Positions 20,362-31,277 are shown, counted from the first letter of the stretch. The stretch is DNA of 64,000 nt from Enterobacter asburiae (GCA_011754535.1 JAAQVN010000001.1:992001-1056000), one strand, 5' to 3'. Made by a program: numbers and translations. The notes: a model not told the origin generated them from the letters alone.

Positions 20362-21597
20362 ATGGGATTAAAACACCTCTTCGAAAAAATTGAGCCGCAC
20401 TTTACCGAAGGGAAGCTCAAAAAGTACTACCCGCTGTATGAAGCAACGACGACCATTTTCTACACCCCGGGTCTGGTAACGAAAGGGGCAGCGCACGTTC
20501 GCGATGCCATCGATCTGAAACGCATGATGATCCTGGTGTGGTTTGCGGTCTTCCCGGCCATGTTCTGGGGCATGTACAACGTCGGCCTGCAGACCATTCC
20601 GGCGCTGCACCATATGTACGACGCCCAGCAGCTGGCGCAGGTAATTCAGTCTGACTGGCACTATCGTCTGGCCCAGTCCCTGGGCGTGAGCTTTGCGGCA
20701 GATGCCGGCTGGCTCAGCATGATGACGCTGGGGGCCGTCTTCTTCCTGCCTGTCTATATGACCGTCTTTATCGTGGGCGGTTTCTGGGAAGTGCTGTTCG
20801 CCATCATCCGTAAACACGAGATCAACGAGGGCTTCTTCGTTACCTCCATTCTGTTTGCGCTGATTGTTCCGCCTACGCTGCCGCTCTGGCAGGCGGCAAT
20901 GGGAATCAGCTTTGGCGTGGTGATTGCCAAAGAGATTTTCGGCGGCACCGGACGCAACTTCCTCAACCCGGCGCTGGCGGGGCGTGCGTTCCTCTTCTTT
21001 GCTTACCCGGCGCAGATTTCGGGTGACCTGGTATGGACGGCGGCGGACGGTTTCTCCGGCGCGACGCCGCTTTCTCAGTGGGCGGCAGGCGGCGGTGAAA
21101 CGCTGGTCAACAATGCTACCGGCCAGCCTGTGACCTGGTTCGACGCGTTTATTGGCAACATTCCGGGCTCCATTGGTGAAGTGTCTACCCTGATGATTTT
21201 GATCGGCGGGGCCATCATCCTCTTTGGCCGCGTGGCGTCCTGGCGCATCGTCGCGGGCGTCATGCTCGGCATGGTGCTTACCGCCACGCTGTTCAATCTC
21301 ATTGGTTCAAACACGAACCCAATGTTCTCCATGCCGTGGTACTGGCACCTCGTGCTGGGAGGCTTTGCGTTTGGCATGATGTTCATGGCCACCGATCCCG
21401 TCTCGGCCTCCTTTACCGACAGAGGTAAATGGTGTTACGGCGCGCTCATTGGCGTGATGTGTGTACTGATTCGCGTGGTCAACCCGGCCTATCCGGAAGG
21501 GATGATGTTGGCCATTCTGTTTGCCAACCTGTTTGCGCCGCTGTTCGACTACCTGGTCGTGCGCGCCAACATTAAGCGGAGGAAGGCGCGTGGCTGA
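20362..21597 (+). CDS. nqrB: Na+-translocating NADH:quinone reductase subunit B
   Basis: A 411-residue integral membrane subunit with about ten helices. The flavinylation motif DGFSGAT is present, with Thr235 as the residue that carries covalent FMN. Riboflavin and part of the Na+ path also lie in this subunit. It starts two bases after nqrA and its end overlaps the GTG start of nqrC. Confidence 0.95.
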   Translation: MGLKHLFEKIEPHFTEGKLKKYYPLYEATTTIFYTPGLVTKGAAHVRDAIDLKRMMILVWFAVFPAMFWGMYNVGLQTIPALHHMYDAQQLAQVIQSDWHYRLAQSLGVSFAADAGWLSMMTLGAVFFLPVYMTVFIVGGFWEVLFAIIRKHEINEGFFVTSILFALIVPPTLPLWQAAMGISFGVVIAKEIFGGTGRNFLNPALAGRAFLFFAYPAQISGDLVWTAADGFSGATPLSQWAAGGGETLVNNATGQPVTWFDAFIGNIPGSIGEVSTLMILIGGAIILFGRVASWRIVAGVMLGMVLTATLFNLIGSNTNPMFSMPWYWHLVLGGFAFGMMFMATDPVSASFTDRGKWCYGALIGVMCVLIRVVNPAYPEGMMLAILFANLFAPLFDYLVVRANIKRRKARG

Positions 21598-22384
21598 GGT
21601 TAAAAATAACGACAGCATCAGCAAAACGCTGCTGGTGGTTTTGGTACTGTGTCTGGTTTGTTCCATCGTGGTTGCCGGTTCTGCCGTAGGGTTGAAACCG
21701 CTGCAGCAGGAGCAACGCGCGCTGGATAAACAGCGCAACATCCTGGCCGTAGCCGGACTGATGCAGGAAGGCATGACGAAGGACGACGTCGCGGCCGTGT
21801 TTGCTGAACGTATTACCGCACGGCTGGTGGATTTAAAAACCGGCGAGCTGATGGATAAAGACCCGGCGAAATACAACCAGGCGCTGGCGCTGAAAGATCC
21901 GCAGATGAGCACCGCGCTTGACGCCTCGCAGGATCCGGCAGGTATTAAGCGCCGCAGCAACATCGCGGAGATTTACCTGGTGCGTGACGAGCAAAAACGC
22001 ATTCAGGAAGTGGTTTTGCCGATCTACGGTAACGGGCTGTGGTCAATGATGTACGCCTTTGTGGCACTGGATACCGATGGCCGCACGGTCAAAGGCATCA
22101 CCTATTACGATCAGGGCGAAACGCCGGGGTTGGGGGGGGAAGTTGAGAACCCTAACTGGCGTGCGCAGTTTGTCGGTAAAAAAGTGCTCGACGACAGCGG
22201 CCAGCCTGCGCTGAAGGTGGTGAAAGGAGGCGCGCGTCCCGGTGATGAATTCGCCGTTGACGGCCTTTCCGGCGCCACGCTCACCTCTAACGGGGTACAG
22301 CACAGTTTTGATTTCTGGATGGGTGAACTGGGCTTTGGCCCCTTCCTGAAAAATGTACGTGAAGGAGCGCTGAATAATGGCTGA
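21590..22384 (+). CDS. nqrC: Na+-translocating NADH:quinone reductase subunit C
   Basis: A 264-residue protein with one N-terminal membrane helix and a periplasmic domain. The flavinylation motif DGLSGAT is seen with Thr230 as the FMN acceptor. The start is the GTG at 21590, after GGAGGAAGG; this yields the family N-terminus ([17 protein letters not shown]), whereas an upstream in-frame ATG would read through the end of nqrB. It overlaps nqrB and nqrD. Confidence 0.94.
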   Translation: MAEVKNNDSISKTLLVVLVLCLVCSIVVAGSAVGLKPLQQEQRALDKQRNILAVAGLMQEGMTKDDVAAVFAERITARLVDLKTGELMDKDPAKYNQALALKDPQMSTALDASQDPAGIKRRSNIAEIYLVRDEQKRIQEVVLPIYGNGLWSMMYAFVALDTDGRTVKGITYYDQGETPGLGGEVENPNWRAQFVGKKVLDDSGQPALKVVKGGARPGDEFAVDGLSGATLTSNGVQHSFDFWMGELGFGPFLKNVREGALNNG

Positions 22385-23015
22385 TACGGGTGAACTGAAA
22401 GAAGTTAAAAAAGTGCTGATTGGCCCACTTTTAGCCAATAACCCGATAACTCTGCAGGTGCTGGGCGTCTGTTCAGCCCTGGCGGTGACCACCAAGCTGG
22501 AAACGGCGGTGGTGATGACGCTGGCGGTAACGCTGGTTACGGCGTTCTCCAGCATGTTTATCTCGATGATTCGCCACCACATCCCCAACAGCGTGAGGAT
22601 CATCGTGCAGATGGCGATCATCGCCTCGCTGGTGATCGTGGTCGATCAGCTGCTGCGCGCTTTCGCCTACGAAACCTCGAAGCAGCTTTCGGTGTTTGTC
22701 GGCCTGATTATCACCAACTGCATCGTGATGGGGCGCGCTGAAGCCTACGCCATGAAAATGCCGCCGCTGGCGAGCTTTATGGACGGTATTGGCAACGGCC
22801 TGGGTTACGGCGTAATCCTGCTGACGGTCGGTTTCCTGCGCGAGCTTATTGGCAGCGGCAAGCTGTTTGGCGTTCAGGTGCTGGATACGGTACAGAACGG
22901 CGGCTGGTATCTGCCGAACGGCCTGTTCCTGCTGGCCCCAAGCGCATTTTTCATTATCGGTTTGCTGATCTGGCTGATTCGTACGTTGAAGCCTGAACAG
23001 CAGGAAAAGGAGTAA
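22377..23015 (+). CDS. nqrD: Na+-translocating NADH:quinone reductase subunit D
   Basis: A 212-residue membrane subunit with about six helices, homologous to NqrE and RnfA/E. Together with NqrE it forms the membrane core that holds an iron centre and takes part in Na+ movement. The start overlaps the end of nqrC by eight bases. Confidence 0.95.
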   Translation: MADTGELKEVKKVLIGPLLANNPITLQVLGVCSALAVTTKLETAVVMTLAVTLVTAFSSMFISMIRHHIPNSVRIIVQMAIIASLVIVVDQLLRAFAYETSKQLSVFVGLIITNCIVMGRAEAYAMKMPPLASFMDGIGNGLGYGVILLTVGFLRELIGSGKLFGVQVLDTVQNGGWYLPNGLFLLAPSAFFIIGLLIWLIRTLKPEQQEKE

Positions 23016-23021
23016 CCGACA

Positions 23022-23618
23022 ATGGCTCATTACCTGAGTTTATTTGTGCGCGCGGTGTTTGTTGAAAACATGGCGCTCGCCTTCTTCCTGGGCATGTGTA
23101 CGTTCCTTGCCGTTTCTAAAAAGGTTTCGACGGCATTTGGCCTGGGCGTGGCGGTCACCGTTGTGCTGGGGCTTTCGGTTCCGATTAACAACCTGGTGTT
23201 CAACTTCGTGCTGCGGGACAGCGCGCTGGTGGAGGGGGTTGATCTTAGCTTCCTGAACTTCATCACCTTTATCGGGGTGATTGCGGCGCTGGTGCAAATC
23301 CTGGAGATGATCCTCGATAAGTATTTCCCGTCGTTGTACAACGCGCTGGGGATCTTCCTGCCGCTGATCGCGGTGAACTGCGCCATCTTTGGCGGCGTCT
23401 CGTTTATGGTGCAGCGTGATTACAACTTCAGTGAATCGGTGGTGTACGGCTTCGGTTCCGGTATCGGCTGGATGCTGGCGATTGTCACCATGGCGGGGAT
23501 CCGTGAAAAAATGAAATATGCCAACGTGCCTGCGGGTCTGCGTGGCTTAGGGATCACCTTTATCACCACCGGCCTGATGGCGTTGGGCTTTATGTCCTTC
23601 TCCGGTGTGCAGCTATAA
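23022..23618 (+). CDS. nqrE: Na+-translocating NADH:quinone reductase subunit E
   Basis: A 198-residue, six-helix membrane subunit related to NqrD in inverted topology. The phrases [14 protein letters not shown] and VNCAIFGG carry the conserved Cys residues that ligate iron between NqrD and NqrE. It begins six bases after nqrD. Confidence 0.95.
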   Translation: MAHYLSLFVRAVFVENMALAFFLGMCTFLAVSKKVSTAFGLGVAVTVVLGLSVPINNLVFNFVLRDSALVEGVDLSFLNFITFIGVIAALVQILEMILDKYFPSLYNALGIFLPLIAVNCAIFGGVSFMVQRDYNFSESVVYGFGSGIGWMLAIVTMAGIREKMKYANVPAGLRGLGITFITTGLMALGFMSFSGVQL

Positions 23619-23628
23619 GGGCTAACAG

Positions 23629-24852
23629 ATGGAAATTATTCTTGGCGTGGTGATGTTCACGCTGATAGTACTGGTGCTGTCAGGGCTGATTCTGGCGGCG
23701 CGCGCAAAGCTGGTCAATTCCGGGGATGTGATCATTGATATCAATGACGATCCGCAGAACCAGATCCGCACCCCGGCAGGGGATAAACTGCTTAATACGC
23801 TCTCGGGGAACGGGATTTTTGTCTCGTCAGCCTGCGGTGGCGGTGGTTCATGTGGGCAGTGCCGTGTGACGGTGAAAGAGGGAGGCGGGGATATTCTGCC
23901 AACTGAACTGTCGCATATCACGAAGCGTGAAGCGAAAGAGGGTTGCCGCCTGGCATGCCAGGTTGCGGTGCGCCAGAACATGAAGATTGAGCTGCCGGAA
24001 GAGATCTTCGGCGTGAAAAAATGGGAGTGCGAGGTTATCTCTAACGATAACAAAGCCACGTTCATTAAAGAGCTTAAGCTGCGTGTCCCTGAAGGGGAGA
24101 GCGTCCCGTTCCGCGCGGGGGGCTATATCCAGATTGATTGTCCGGCGCACACCGTGGCGTATGCTGACTTCGACGTGCCCGATGAATACCGGGCCGACTG
24201 GGATAAATTTAACCTCTTCCGCTTCGTTTCCGAGGTAAAAGAGCCCGCGCTTCGCGCCTATTCCATGGCTAACTACCCGGAAGAGAAGGGCATTATTATG
24301 CTCAACGTGCGTATTGCCACGCCGCCACCGAATGTGCCTGATGCGCCGCCGGGCGTCATGTCGTCATATATCTGGTCCCTCAAGCCGGGTGACAAGGTGA
24401 CGATCTCCGGCCCGTTCGGTGAGTTCTTTGCCAAAGATACCGACGCGGAAATGGTCTTTATCGGCGGCGGTGCAGGTATGGCCCCGATGCGCTCGCACAT
24501 CTTCGACCAGCTCAAACGTCTTAGCAGCAAGCGTAAAATCAGCTTCTGGTACGGTGCACGTTCCCTGCGCGAGATGTTCTACGACGATGAGTTCGAGCAG
24601 CTGGCGCGTGAGAACCCTAACTTTACCTTCCACGTGGCGCTTTCCGATCCGCAGCCGGAAGATAACTGGACGGGCTATACGGGCTTCATCCACAACGTGC
24701 TGTATGAAAACTACCTCAAACAGCATCCGGCACCGGAAGACTGCGAGTTCTATATGTGTGGTCCGCCAATGATGAACGCCGCGGTGATCAAGATGCTAAA
24801 AGATCTCGGCGTGGAAGATGAGAACATTCTCCTTGATGATTTCGGAGGCTGA
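23629..24852 (+). CDS. nqrF: Na+-translocating NADH:quinone reductase subunit F
   Basis: A 407-residue NADH-oxidising subunit. An N-terminal membrane helix is followed by a plant-type 2Fe-2S domain with the pattern [10 protein letters not shown] and a distal Cys (EGCRLAC), and then a FAD-binding and an NADH-binding domain ([27 protein letters not shown]). Electrons enter the complex here. It is followed two bases later by nqrM. Confidence 0.95.
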   Translation: MEIILGVVMFTLIVLVLSGLILAARAKLVNSGDVIIDINDDPQNQIRTPAGDKLLNTLSGNGIFVSSACGGGGSCGQCRVTVKEGGGDILPTELSHITKREAKEGCRLACQVAVRQNMKIELPEEIFGVKKWECEVISNDNKATFIKELKLRVPEGESVPFRAGGYIQIDCPAHTVAYADFDVPDEYRADWDKFNLFRFVSEVKEPALRAYSMANYPEEKGIIMLNVRIATPPPNVPDAPPGVMSSYIWSLKPGDKVTISGPFGEFFAKDTDAEMVFIGGGAGMAPMRSHIFDQLKRLSSKRKISFWYGARSLREMFYDDEFEQLARENPNFTFHVALSDPQPEDNWTGYTGFIHNVLYENYLKQHPAPEDCEFYMCGPPMMNAAVIKMLKDLGVEDENILLDDFGG

Positions 24853-24854
24853 TC

Positions 24855-25055
24855 GTGTTGACCTTTCTGGCAACCTTCGCGGTGTTTGTGCTGGTGATCT
24901 TCGGGATGTCGTTGGGCTGGATCATCAAGCGTAAAAGTATTCAGGGCAGCTGTGGAGGCATCTCTTCCATCGGGATGGAAAAGGTGTGCGACTGCCCGGA
25001 ACCGTGCGATGCACGTAAAAAACGGATGGCTCGGGACCAGCAGAGGATCATCTAG
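24855..25055 (+). CDS. nqrM: Nqr maturation factor NqrM
   Basis: A 66-residue protein with one N-terminal membrane helix and four conserved Cys residues (GSCGG, KVCDCPEPC). NqrM is needed to assemble active Na+-NQR, probably by delivering iron to the Cys site of NqrD/E. Translation begins at a GTG (24855) or the TTG one codon on. It ends the operon, directly before a terminator. The flavin transferase ApbE, often found in such operons, is not in this window. Confidence 0.88.
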   Translation: MLTFLATFAVFVLVIFGMSLGWIIKRKSIQGSCGGISSIGMEKVCDCPEPCDARKKRMARDQQRII

Positions 25056-25060
25056 AAAAA

Positions 25061-25080
25061 GGCCGCTTTGTGCGGCCTTT
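25061..25080. terminator. Terminator between nqrM and the converging gene
   Basis: GGCCGC and GCGGCC form a stem around TTTGT, with A residues before and T residues after, so it can work in both directions for the converging transcripts. Confidence 0.75.
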
Positions 25081-25085
25081 ATCAT

Positions 25086-25949
25086 TTATTTTGCCCAGCT
25101 TTTGGCTTTGGCTGGCGAGTCCACCAGAACTCCTTCGGCACCCAGTGTTTTCGCCTTCTGGTAGTCCTCTTCAGAGTTCACGCCGATAAAAATCAAATGG
25201 GCATTGCCCTGAGAGCGGAAGCAGTCAACGGCCTCTTTGTCCCACGTTAATGTTGCAGGAGAGACACCTTCGCCTAAGGTGAATTTCTCGACTACCTCTA
25301 CTTTTCGGTTTAACTCAAGCCCATACCAGTAATCGTCCATTTTTTGTGAAGGAGGCAGACATTCGTGGCTCAACGAAATCGTGGCCAGACGCGTGCGAGT
25401 CTCGCTGCGTGTGACAAAGCGGGGGATTTCGGCAGGCAATGCTTCCATATAGCGATCTTCGGTTGAATAGACGCGAACGCGGTTCAGGCTGTTGGTCTCT
25501 TTCAATACGTTAAGCAGCGTATTGCCCATGGTCGCTGGATCTGCATCCGGCGATTTGATGTCAATGAAAAATCGCGTATCTGGCCAGGCGGTCAGTACCG
25601 ACTTTAGCGTCGGTATCGGGGTATTAAGCAGGTTTTCCGGCAGGCCTTTATCTTTCCACTTCACGCTGGCATCCGCCTTTGCCAGTTCATCAGCGGTATA
25701 CTGTGACACCTTTCCCTGCAGATTGGTTAACGCCTTCAGGTCGGCAGGCCGAAAGAGAACCGGTACGTCATCCCGGCTTAACTGCACGGTTATCCAGACG
25801 ATATCTGCTTTGTTTTCGAGCGCGAGCTTTATGGCTGGCAGGGTGTTTTCAGGTGCATCCGCGGTACCGCCCCGGTGGGCGACGATTTCTGGATTTGCTG
25901 ATGCGGCACTCGCCAGAAACAGTAGCGAAACCGATAATATTTTCTTCAT
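25086..25949 (-). CDS. Secreted glycerophosphodiester phosphodiesterase-family protein with altered metal site
   Basis: A 287-residue protein with a signal peptide (about 18 residues) and a GDPD-type TIM barrel. The start of the fold is normal (IVAHRGG, APENTLPA). The next canonical motif, ElDvqlTkDgvpVvfHD, appears here as DIVWITVQLSRDDVPVLFRPAD, so the metal-binding Glu and Asp are Trp and Thr and the second His is Arg. The late motif (IDIKSP) is kept. It is likely periplasmic. It might be a catalytically dead or altered relative that binds a ligand instead of cleaving glycerophosphodiesters. Four Cys are present. The gene is divergent from dinB. Confidence 0.75.
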   Translation of the reverse strand: MKKILSVSLLFLASAASANPEIVAHRGGTADAPENTLPAIKLALENKADIVWITVQLSRDDVPVLFRPADLKALTNLQGKVSQYTADELAKADASVKWKDKGLPENLLNTPIPTLKSVLTAWPDTRFFIDIKSPDADPATMGNTLLNVLKETNSLNRVRVYSTEDRYMEALPAEIPRFVTRSETRTRLATISLSHECLPPSQKMDDYWYGLELNRKVEVVEKFTLGEGVSPATLTWDKEAVDCFRSQGNAHLIFIGVNSEEDYQKAKTLGAEGVLVDSPAKAKSWAK

Positions 25950-26075
25950 GAATGATTGCCCTTCATTAATTATCTAACTGTATGTAAATAAAGGATTTGT
26001 TCTGAGGATTTGTAACACGTTTTTATGACAACTGTGAGTAAGGAAAATTGCTGACGCATTTTTTGCCTTTTGTTA

Positions 26076-26095
26076 TACTGTATATAAATACATGT
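26076..26095. promoter_or_regulatory. LexA box of dinB
   Basis: CTGT-N8-ACAT (core 26078-26093) with the AT-rich centre of SOS boxes differs from the CTGT-N8-ACAG core at one base. It ends 13 bases before the dinB start, a position where LexA would block transcription. Confidence 0.85.
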
Positions 26096-26107
26096 GTGGT
26101 ATGACCG

Positions 26108-27166
26108 ATGCGCAAAATAATCCATGTTGATATGGACTGCTTTTTTGCCGCAGTGGAGATGCGTGACAACCCGGCGCTGCGGGATATTCCCATCGCCATT
26201 GGCGGCAGCCGCGTTCAGCGCGGTGTGATAAGCACCGCCAACTATCCTGCGCGCAAATTTGGCGTGCGCAGCGCCATGCCGACGGCGATGGCGCTGAAAC
26301 TGTGTCCGCACCTCACCCTTTTGCCCGGTCGCTTTGACGCCTATAAAGAAGCCTCAAACCATATTCGGGAAATTTTCTCCCGCTACACCTCACTGATTGA
26401 ACCGCTATCGCTGGACGAAGCCTATCTGGACGTCACCGATAGCCTGCACTGTCACGGCTCCGCTACCCTGATGGCGCAGGAGATCCGACAGACCATTTTC
26501 AACGAGCTGAATCTCACCGCATCGGCAGGCGTCGCGCCGGTAAAATTTCTCGCCAAAATCGCCTCCGATTTAAATAAACCCAACGGCCAGTACGTCATCA
26601 CCCCTGAAGAGGTCCCGGCGTTTTTAAAAACGCTGCCGCTTGGCAAAATCCCCGGCGTAGGCAAAGTCTCCGCCGCTAAGCTGGAAAGTATGGGGTTACG
26701 CACCTGCGAAGATGTGCAGCGAAGCGACCTGGCGATGCTGCTCAAGCGCTTTGGGAAGTTTGGTCGCGTGCTGTGGGAGCGCAGTCAGGGCATCGATGAG
26801 CGCAGCGTAAGCAGCGAACGGTTACGTAAATCGGTCGGGGTTGAACGCACGCTGAGCGAAGACATCCATGACTGGTCGGAATGCGAAACCATTATTACGG
26901 AACAGCTCTATCCGGAGCTGGAACGACGCCTGAGCAAAGTAAAGCCTGATTTACTGATAGCCCGACAGGGCATCAAACTGAAATTTAACGACTTTCAACA
27001 GACAACGCAGGAGCACGTCTGGCCGCGCCTGAACAAGGAGGACCTTATCGCAACGGCGAAAAAGGCGTGGGAAGAACGACGAGGCGGACGAGGGGTGAGG
27101 CTGGTGGGACTGCATGTCACATTACTGGACCCGCAGTTAGAACGTCAGTTGGTTTTGGGATTGTAA
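26108..27166 (+). CDS. dinB: DNA polymerase IV
   Basis: A 352-residue Y-family polymerase. The palm-domain acidic residues are visible as Asp8 in HVDMDCFFA and the Asp-Glu pair in LSLDEAYLD (about 103-104). Thumb helix-hairpin-helix (GIPGVGKV-like: [13 protein letters not shown]) and the little-finger domain follow. It performs translesion synthesis after SOS induction. The C-terminus is slightly different from the canonical beta-clamp motif but retains QLVLGL, which serves that role in E. coli. A LexA box is just upstream. The E. coli downstream genes yafNOP are absent here. Confidence 0.96.
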   Translation: MRKIIHVDMDCFFAAVEMRDNPALRDIPIAIGGSRVQRGVISTANYPARKFGVRSAMPTAMALKLCPHLTLLPGRFDAYKEASNHIREIFSRYTSLIEPLSLDEAYLDVTDSLHCHGSATLMAQEIRQTIFNELNLTASAGVAPVKFLAKIASDLNKPNGQYVITPEEVPAFLKTLPLGKIPGVGKVSAAKLESMGLRTCEDVQRSDLAMLLKRFGKFGRVLWERSQGIDERSVSSERLRKSVGVERTLSEDIHDWSECETIITEQLYPELERRLSKVKPDLLIARQGIKLKFNDFQQTTQEHVWPRLNKEDLIATAKKAWEERRGGRGVRLVGLHVTLLDPQLERQLVLGL

Positions 27167-27188
27167 TAGCCCCGTGGCACGAGGTTGT

Positions 27189-27226
27189 TCACCCTCTCCC
27201 TTGAGGGAGAGGGTTGGGATGAGAGG
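27189..27226. repeat. Intergenic palindromic repeat, copy 2
   Basis: ACCCTCTCCC and GGGAGAGGGT form a hairpin, followed by TGGGATGAGAGG. It matches the design of the copies at 13001 and 31221, and lies between the converging genes dinB and pepD. Confidence 0.75.
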
Positions 27227-27227
27227 A

Positions 27228-28685
27228 TTACTTCGCAGGAATCGCCTTCAGCAGTTCCGTCAGCAGCGTCCAGTAATGGCCGACGCTTTCGATATGAACC
27301 TGCTCATCAGGAGAGTGCGGACCGGTGATGGTCGGCCCGATGGAAACCATGTCCATATCCGGATACGGTTTCTTGAACAAACCACACTCCAGACCGGCGT
27401 GGATCACCTGGATGTTCGGGGTGCTGTTGAACAGACGCTGATAGGTTTCACGCACCAGCGCCATTACCGGAGAACTTGCATCCGGCTGCCAGCCCGGGTA
27501 GCTGCCTTTTGCAGACGTTTTCGCGCCTGCCAGCGTACCCAGAGATTCCAGCATGCTCACCACGTACTCTTTACCACTATCGATCAGGGAGCGGATCAGG
27601 CAGATGATTTCCGCGCTGTCATCGCTCATGGTCACCACGCCCACGTTAAGGGAGGTTTCCACCACGCCTTTCGCCACGTCAGAGTTGCGAATAACGCCGT
27701 TTGGCGTCGCATTCAGCAACTGAACGAAAGTGTCACGAGACTGCGCGGTCAGCGCGGCTTTATCCGTAGAAACGGATTCCAGCACCACGGTCAGGTTCTT
27801 CTCTTTCGCCGACAGTTCGTTTTTCAGGATATCCAGGTAGACGCTGGAGAGTTTTTTCAGCTCGTCCGCTTTCGCCGCTGGCACCGCCACGGTGGCAAAG
27901 GCTTCGCGTGGGATTGCGTTGCGCAGGGTACCGCCGTTGAAGTCCACCAGACGAAGATCCAGCTCGGCCGCGTGGCCTGCCAGGAAGCGCGCCAGCAGCT
28001 TGTTGGCATTACCCAGTCCCAGGTGAATATCACCGCCCGAGTGACCGCCTTTCAGCCCTTTCAGCGTCAGCTTGAAAGTCTGGAAGCCTGCAGGAATCGC
28101 TTCGCGAGACAGCGGCAGAGTAGAGATGAAATCAATCCCGCCCGCGCAGCCCATGTAGATCTCACCTTCTTCTTCGGAGTCGGTGTTGATCAGGATGTCT
28201 GCCTGCAGCCAGTTCGCCTGCAGACCGAACGCGCCGTCCATGCCCGCTTCTTCTGTCATGGTCAGCAGCACTTCCAGCGGACCATGCTCAACGCGGTCGT
28301 CGGCCAGCACCGCCAGCGCAGAGGCCATACCGATACCGTTATCCGCGCCCAGCGTGGTGCCACGCGCTTTCACCCAGTCGCCGTCGATGTACGGCTGGAT
28401 TGGGTCTTTAGTGAAATCGTGAACGGTGTCGTTGTTTTTCTGCGGCACCATGTCCAGATGCGCCTGCAGCACAACCGGTTTACGGTTTTCCATGCCTGTG
28501 GTGGCAGGTTTGCGGATCAGAATGTTGCCAACCTGGTCGCGCTCAGCGTGCAGGCCTTTTTCCTTCGCCCAACCCATAATATGTTCGGCAAGCTGTTCTT
28601 CATGGTAGGAAGGGTGTGGAATGGAGCAAATTTTGGCAAAAATATCCCACAGCGGCTGCGGAGATAATTGAGACAGTTCAGACAC
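27228..28685 (-). CDS. pepD: Cytosol non-specific dipeptidase (aminoacyl-histidine dipeptidase) PepD
   Basis: A 485-residue M20-family zinc peptidase, the E. coli length. Metal-site phrases are visible: VLQAHLDMVP, GADNGIGMA and TEEAGMDGAFG, with HAGLECG near the C-terminus. It hydrolyses many dipeptides, including carnosine-like Xaa-His. Translation starts at the GTG at 28685 (SELSQLSPQPLW), seven bases after GGAGA; the ATG 15 codons upstream gives an unrelated extension. The gene diverges from gpt as in E. coli. Confidence 0.96.
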   Translation of the reverse strand: MSELSQLSPQPLWDIFAKICSIPHPSYHEEQLAEHIMGWAKEKGLHAERDQVGNILIRKPATTGMENRKPVVLQAHLDMVPQKNNDTVHDFTKDPIQPYIDGDWVKARGTTLGADNGIGMASALAVLADDRVEHGPLEVLLTMTEEAGMDGAFGLQANWLQADILINTDSEEEGEIYMGCAGGIDFISTLPLSREAIPAGFQTFKLTLKGLKGGHSGGDIHLGLGNANKLLARFLAGHAAELDLRLVDFNGGTLRNAIPREAFATVAVPAAKADELKKLSSVYLDILKNELSAKEKNLTVVLESVSTDKAALTAQSRDTFVQLLNATPNGVIRNSDVAKGVVETSLNVGVVTMSDDSAEIICLIRSLIDSGKEYVVSMLESLGTLAGAKTSAKGSYPGWQPDASSPVMALVRETYQRLFNSTPNIQVIHAGLECGLFKKPYPDMDMVSIGPTITGPHSPDEQVHIESVGHYWTLLTELLKAIPAK

Positions 28686-28945
28686 GATAAGTCTCCTTGT
28701 CGAGGCGCTGCAAACAGGGTTGCAGGCCACAGGGTTAGCAGGTTAATAGTTACCACAAGACAGGCTTGCGAGATGCAACTGAGAATACCACTTTCTCTGC
28801 TGGCGGGTAGCATAAAGCATGTAAAAACTCAGGCAGAGGGCGCTAAACACTGGTTTTTAGTGCGTCAGATCTCTATAATCTCGCGCAACCTATTTCCCCC
28901 TCGAACACTTTTTAAGCCGTATAAAAACAGGCTGGGACACTTCAC

Positions 28946-29404
28946 ATGAGCGAAAAATACGTCGTCACCTGGGACATGTTGCAGATTCACGCACGCAAAC
29001 TGGCTGCGCGTCTGATGCCTTCCGAACAGTGGAAAGGCATTATTGCCGTCAGCCGTGGCGGTCTGGTACCGGGGGCGCTGCTGGCACGTGAGCTGGGTAT
29101 TCGTCATGTCGATACCGTCTGCATCTCCAGCTATGACCATGATAACCAGCGTGAGCTGAAAGTGCTGAAACGTGCTGAAGGCGACGGTGAAGGCTTCATC
29201 GTTATCGACGATCTGGTGGACACCGGCGGTACCGCGGTGGCTATCCGCGAAATGTATCCAAAAGCGCACTTCGTGACGATCTTTGCAAAGCCGGCGGGCC
29301 GTCCGCTGGTTGACGATTACGTAATTGATATCCCGCAGGATACCTGGATTGAACAGCCGTGGGATATGGGCGTTGTCTTCGTACCGCCTATTTCAGGCCG
29401 TTAA
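28946..29404 (+). CDS. gpt: Xanthine-guanine phosphoribosyltransferase
   Basis: A 152-residue purine salvage enzyme, identical in length to E. coli Gpt. The PRPP-binding motif is [14 protein letters not shown]. It makes XMP and GMP (and some IMP) from free bases and PRPP at the inner face of the membrane. It stands alone between a divergent promoter region shared with pepD and its own terminator. Confidence 0.97.
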   Translation: MSEKYVVTWDMLQIHARKLAARLMPSEQWKGIIAVSRGGLVPGALLARELGIRHVDTVCISSYDHDNQRELKVLKRAEGDGEGFIVIDDLVDTGGTAVAIREMYPKAHFVTIFAKPAGRPLVDDYVIDIPQDTWIEQPWDMGVVFVPPISGR

Positions 29405-29422
29405 TTTCAGTACGTAACTTTA

Positions 29423-29455
29423 CACGCCCGGCTATGCCGGGCGTTGTTCTTTTTA
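29423..29455 (+). terminator. Terminator of gpt
   Basis: CGCCCGGC, loop TAT, GCCGGGCG, then TTGTTCTTTTT; begins about 20 bases after the gpt stop. Confidence 0.85.
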
Positions 29456-29508
29456 TCCCGCCACGCGTTACAATGGGCACTATATGACGTATCCATGGAG
29501 GCAACGCA

Positions 29509-30753
29509 ATGACGCAGGCGAATCTCACCGAGACTCTTTTCAAACCCCGTTTCAAACACCCTGAAACGTCGACGCTGGTCCGTCGGTTTAATCCGGGTAC
29601 CATGCCTGCCGTCCAGTCTGCGTTAGACGGTAAAAACGTGCCCCACTGGTACCGCATGATTAACCGCCTGATGTGGATCTGGCGCGGTATAGACCCCCGT
29701 GAAATCCTCGACGTGCAGGCGCGTATCGTGATGAGCGAGTCGGAGCGTACCGACAGCGAGCTTTACGATACGGTGGTGGGCTACCGGGGCGGAAACTGGA
29801 TCTACGAATGGTCTAAACAGGCGATGCTCTGGCAGCAAAAAGCCAGTCAGGAAGAAGATGCCACGCGCAGCGGCAAGCACTGGCTGCATGCAGCCAATCT
29901 CTACGCCATCGCCGCCTATCCGCATTTGAAAGGGGATGAGCTGGCCGAGCAGGCTCAGGCGCTGGCGAATCGTGCCTATGAGGAGGCGGCTCAACGCCTG
30001 CCGGGTCAGATGCGCGAGCTTGAGTTCGCCGTTCCGGGCGGTGCGCCCGTCACCGGGTTCCTGCACATGCCTGAAGGCGATGGCCCGTTCCCGACCGTGC
30101 TGATGTGCGGCGGTCTGGACTCCCTGCAAATTGACTATTACAGCCTGTATGAGCGCTACTTCGCACCAAAAGGGATCGCGATGCTGACGCTCGATATGCC
30201 ATCCATTGGCTTCTCGTCGAAGTGGAAATTGACTCAGGATTCGAGCCTGCTGCACCAGCATGCGCTTAAAGCCCTGGAAAATATTCCCTGGGTTGACCAT
30301 ACCCGCGTGGCGGCTTTTGGCTTCCGGTTCGGGGCGAACGTTGCGGTGCGTCTGGCCTATCTTGAATCTTCGCGGCTGAAGGCCGTCGCCTGCCTGGGCC
30401 CGGTGGTTCACGCCCTGCTCAGCGATCCTGCCCGTCAGGGGAGCGTGCCGGAGATGTACCTTGACGTGCTGGCCAGTCGCCTTGGCATGCATGATGCATC
30501 AGACGAAGCGCTGCGTGTCGAACTCAATCGTTACTCGTTAAAAACGCAGGGGTTGCTGGGCCGCCGCTGCCCGACGCCGATGCTTTCCGGTTTCTGGAAA
30601 AACGATCCGTTCAGCCCTGAGGAAGAGTCACGCTTAATCACTTCGTCATCTGCGGATGGCAAATTGCTTGAGGTGCCGTTCAGCCCGGTGTATCAGAATT
30701 TTGACAAAGCCTTGAAAGAGATCACGCGCTGGATCGCCCAGAGAGTGTGTTAA
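29509..30753 (+). CDS. frsA: Fermentation-respiration switch protein FrsA (alpha/beta hydrolase)
   Basis: A 414-residue alpha/beta-hydrolase-fold protein, the E. coli length. The region around the usual nucleophile elbow reads AFGFRFGAN, lacking the standard G-x-S-x-G serine, which is typical of FrsA/DUF1100 proteins. In E. coli, FrsA interacts with enzyme IIA-glucose of the phosphotransferase system. An ATGGAGGCAACGCA ribosome region precedes the ATG. It lies between gpt and crl as in E. coli. Confidence 0.95.
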   Translation: MTQANLTETLFKPRFKHPETSTLVRRFNPGTMPAVQSALDGKNVPHWYRMINRLMWIWRGIDPREILDVQARIVMSESERTDSELYDTVVGYRGGNWIYEWSKQAMLWQQKASQEEDATRSGKHWLHAANLYAIAAYPHLKGDELAEQAQALANRAYEEAAQRLPGQMRELEFAVPGGAPVTGFLHMPEGDGPFPTVLMCGGLDSLQIDYYSLYERYFAPKGIAMLTLDMPSIGFSSKWKLTQDSSLLHQHALKALENIPWVDHTRVAAFGFRFGANVAVRLAYLESSRLKAVACLGPVVHALLSDPARQGSVPEMYLDVLASRLGMHDASDEALRVELNRYSLKTQGLLGRRCPTPMLSGFWKNDPFSPEEESRLITSSSADGKLLEVPFSPVYQNFDKALKEITRWIAQRVC

Positions 30754-30810
30754 TAGATTGCTAAATTTCGCTGGTTTGGTAAAACAGTGGCTTCACAAAA
30801 GGAGATCGCA

Positions 30811-31212
30811 ATGACGTTACCGAGTGGACACCCGAAAAGTAGGCTGATTAAGAAATTTATGGCTCTCGGCCCGTATATTCGAGAAGAGCAGTGTGAAGAG
30901 AATCGCTTTTTTTTCGACTGCCTGGCTGTTTGCGTCAACGTGAAGCCTGCGCCCGAAAAACGTGAATTCTGGGGCTGGTGGATGGAAATGGAAGCAGAGG
31001 AGAAACGTTTTACGTATAGCTACCAGTTTGGCCTGTTTAATAAAGACGGCAACTGGCAGGCGACCACCATTAAAGATCAGGAAGTGATCGATCGCCTGGA
31101 ATATACCCTGAAAGAGTTCCACGACAAAGCGAGCGCACTGCTGGCCACCCTGGACCTTAAATTCGAGCCAGCGGATGACTTTTCCAGCGAAGCGGTGAAG
31201 CTGACCGCGTAA
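30811..31212 (+). CDS. crl: Sigma-S assembly factor Crl
   Basis: A 133-residue protein with the Crl N-terminus [16 protein letters not shown]. It binds RpoS and helps it load on core RNA polymerase, raising stationary-phase gene expression. The start at 30811 follows AAGGAGA by seven bases; the frame is open eight codons further upstream but that region does not look like Crl. It sits between frsA and phoE as in E. coli. Confidence 0.95.
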   Translation: MTLPSGHPKSRLIKKFMALGPYIREEQCEENRFFFDCLAVCVNVKPAPEKREFWGWWMEMEAEEKRFTYSYQFGLFNKDGNWQATTIKDQEVIDRLEYTLKEFHDKASALLATLDLKFEPADDFSSEAVKLTA

Positions 31213-31220
31213 TGGTTTTC

Positions 31221-31254
31221 TCCCTCTCCCTGTGGAAGAGGGCCGGGGTGAGGG
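31221..31254. repeat. Intergenic palindromic repeat, copy 3
   Basis: TCCCTCTCCC, TGTGG, AAGAGGG, then CCGGGGTGAGGG. It is a less perfect copy of the elements at 13001 and 27189 and follows the crl stop by nine bases. Confidence 0.65.
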
Positions 31255-31277
31255 CATCAGACCGCATTTATCTCGGG

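Noticed and set aside
27174..28667. 497-codon plus-strand frame opposite pepD
   Set aside because: It is the antisense of a well-conserved pepD gene; Arg/His/Gln-rich composition shows a shadow frame.
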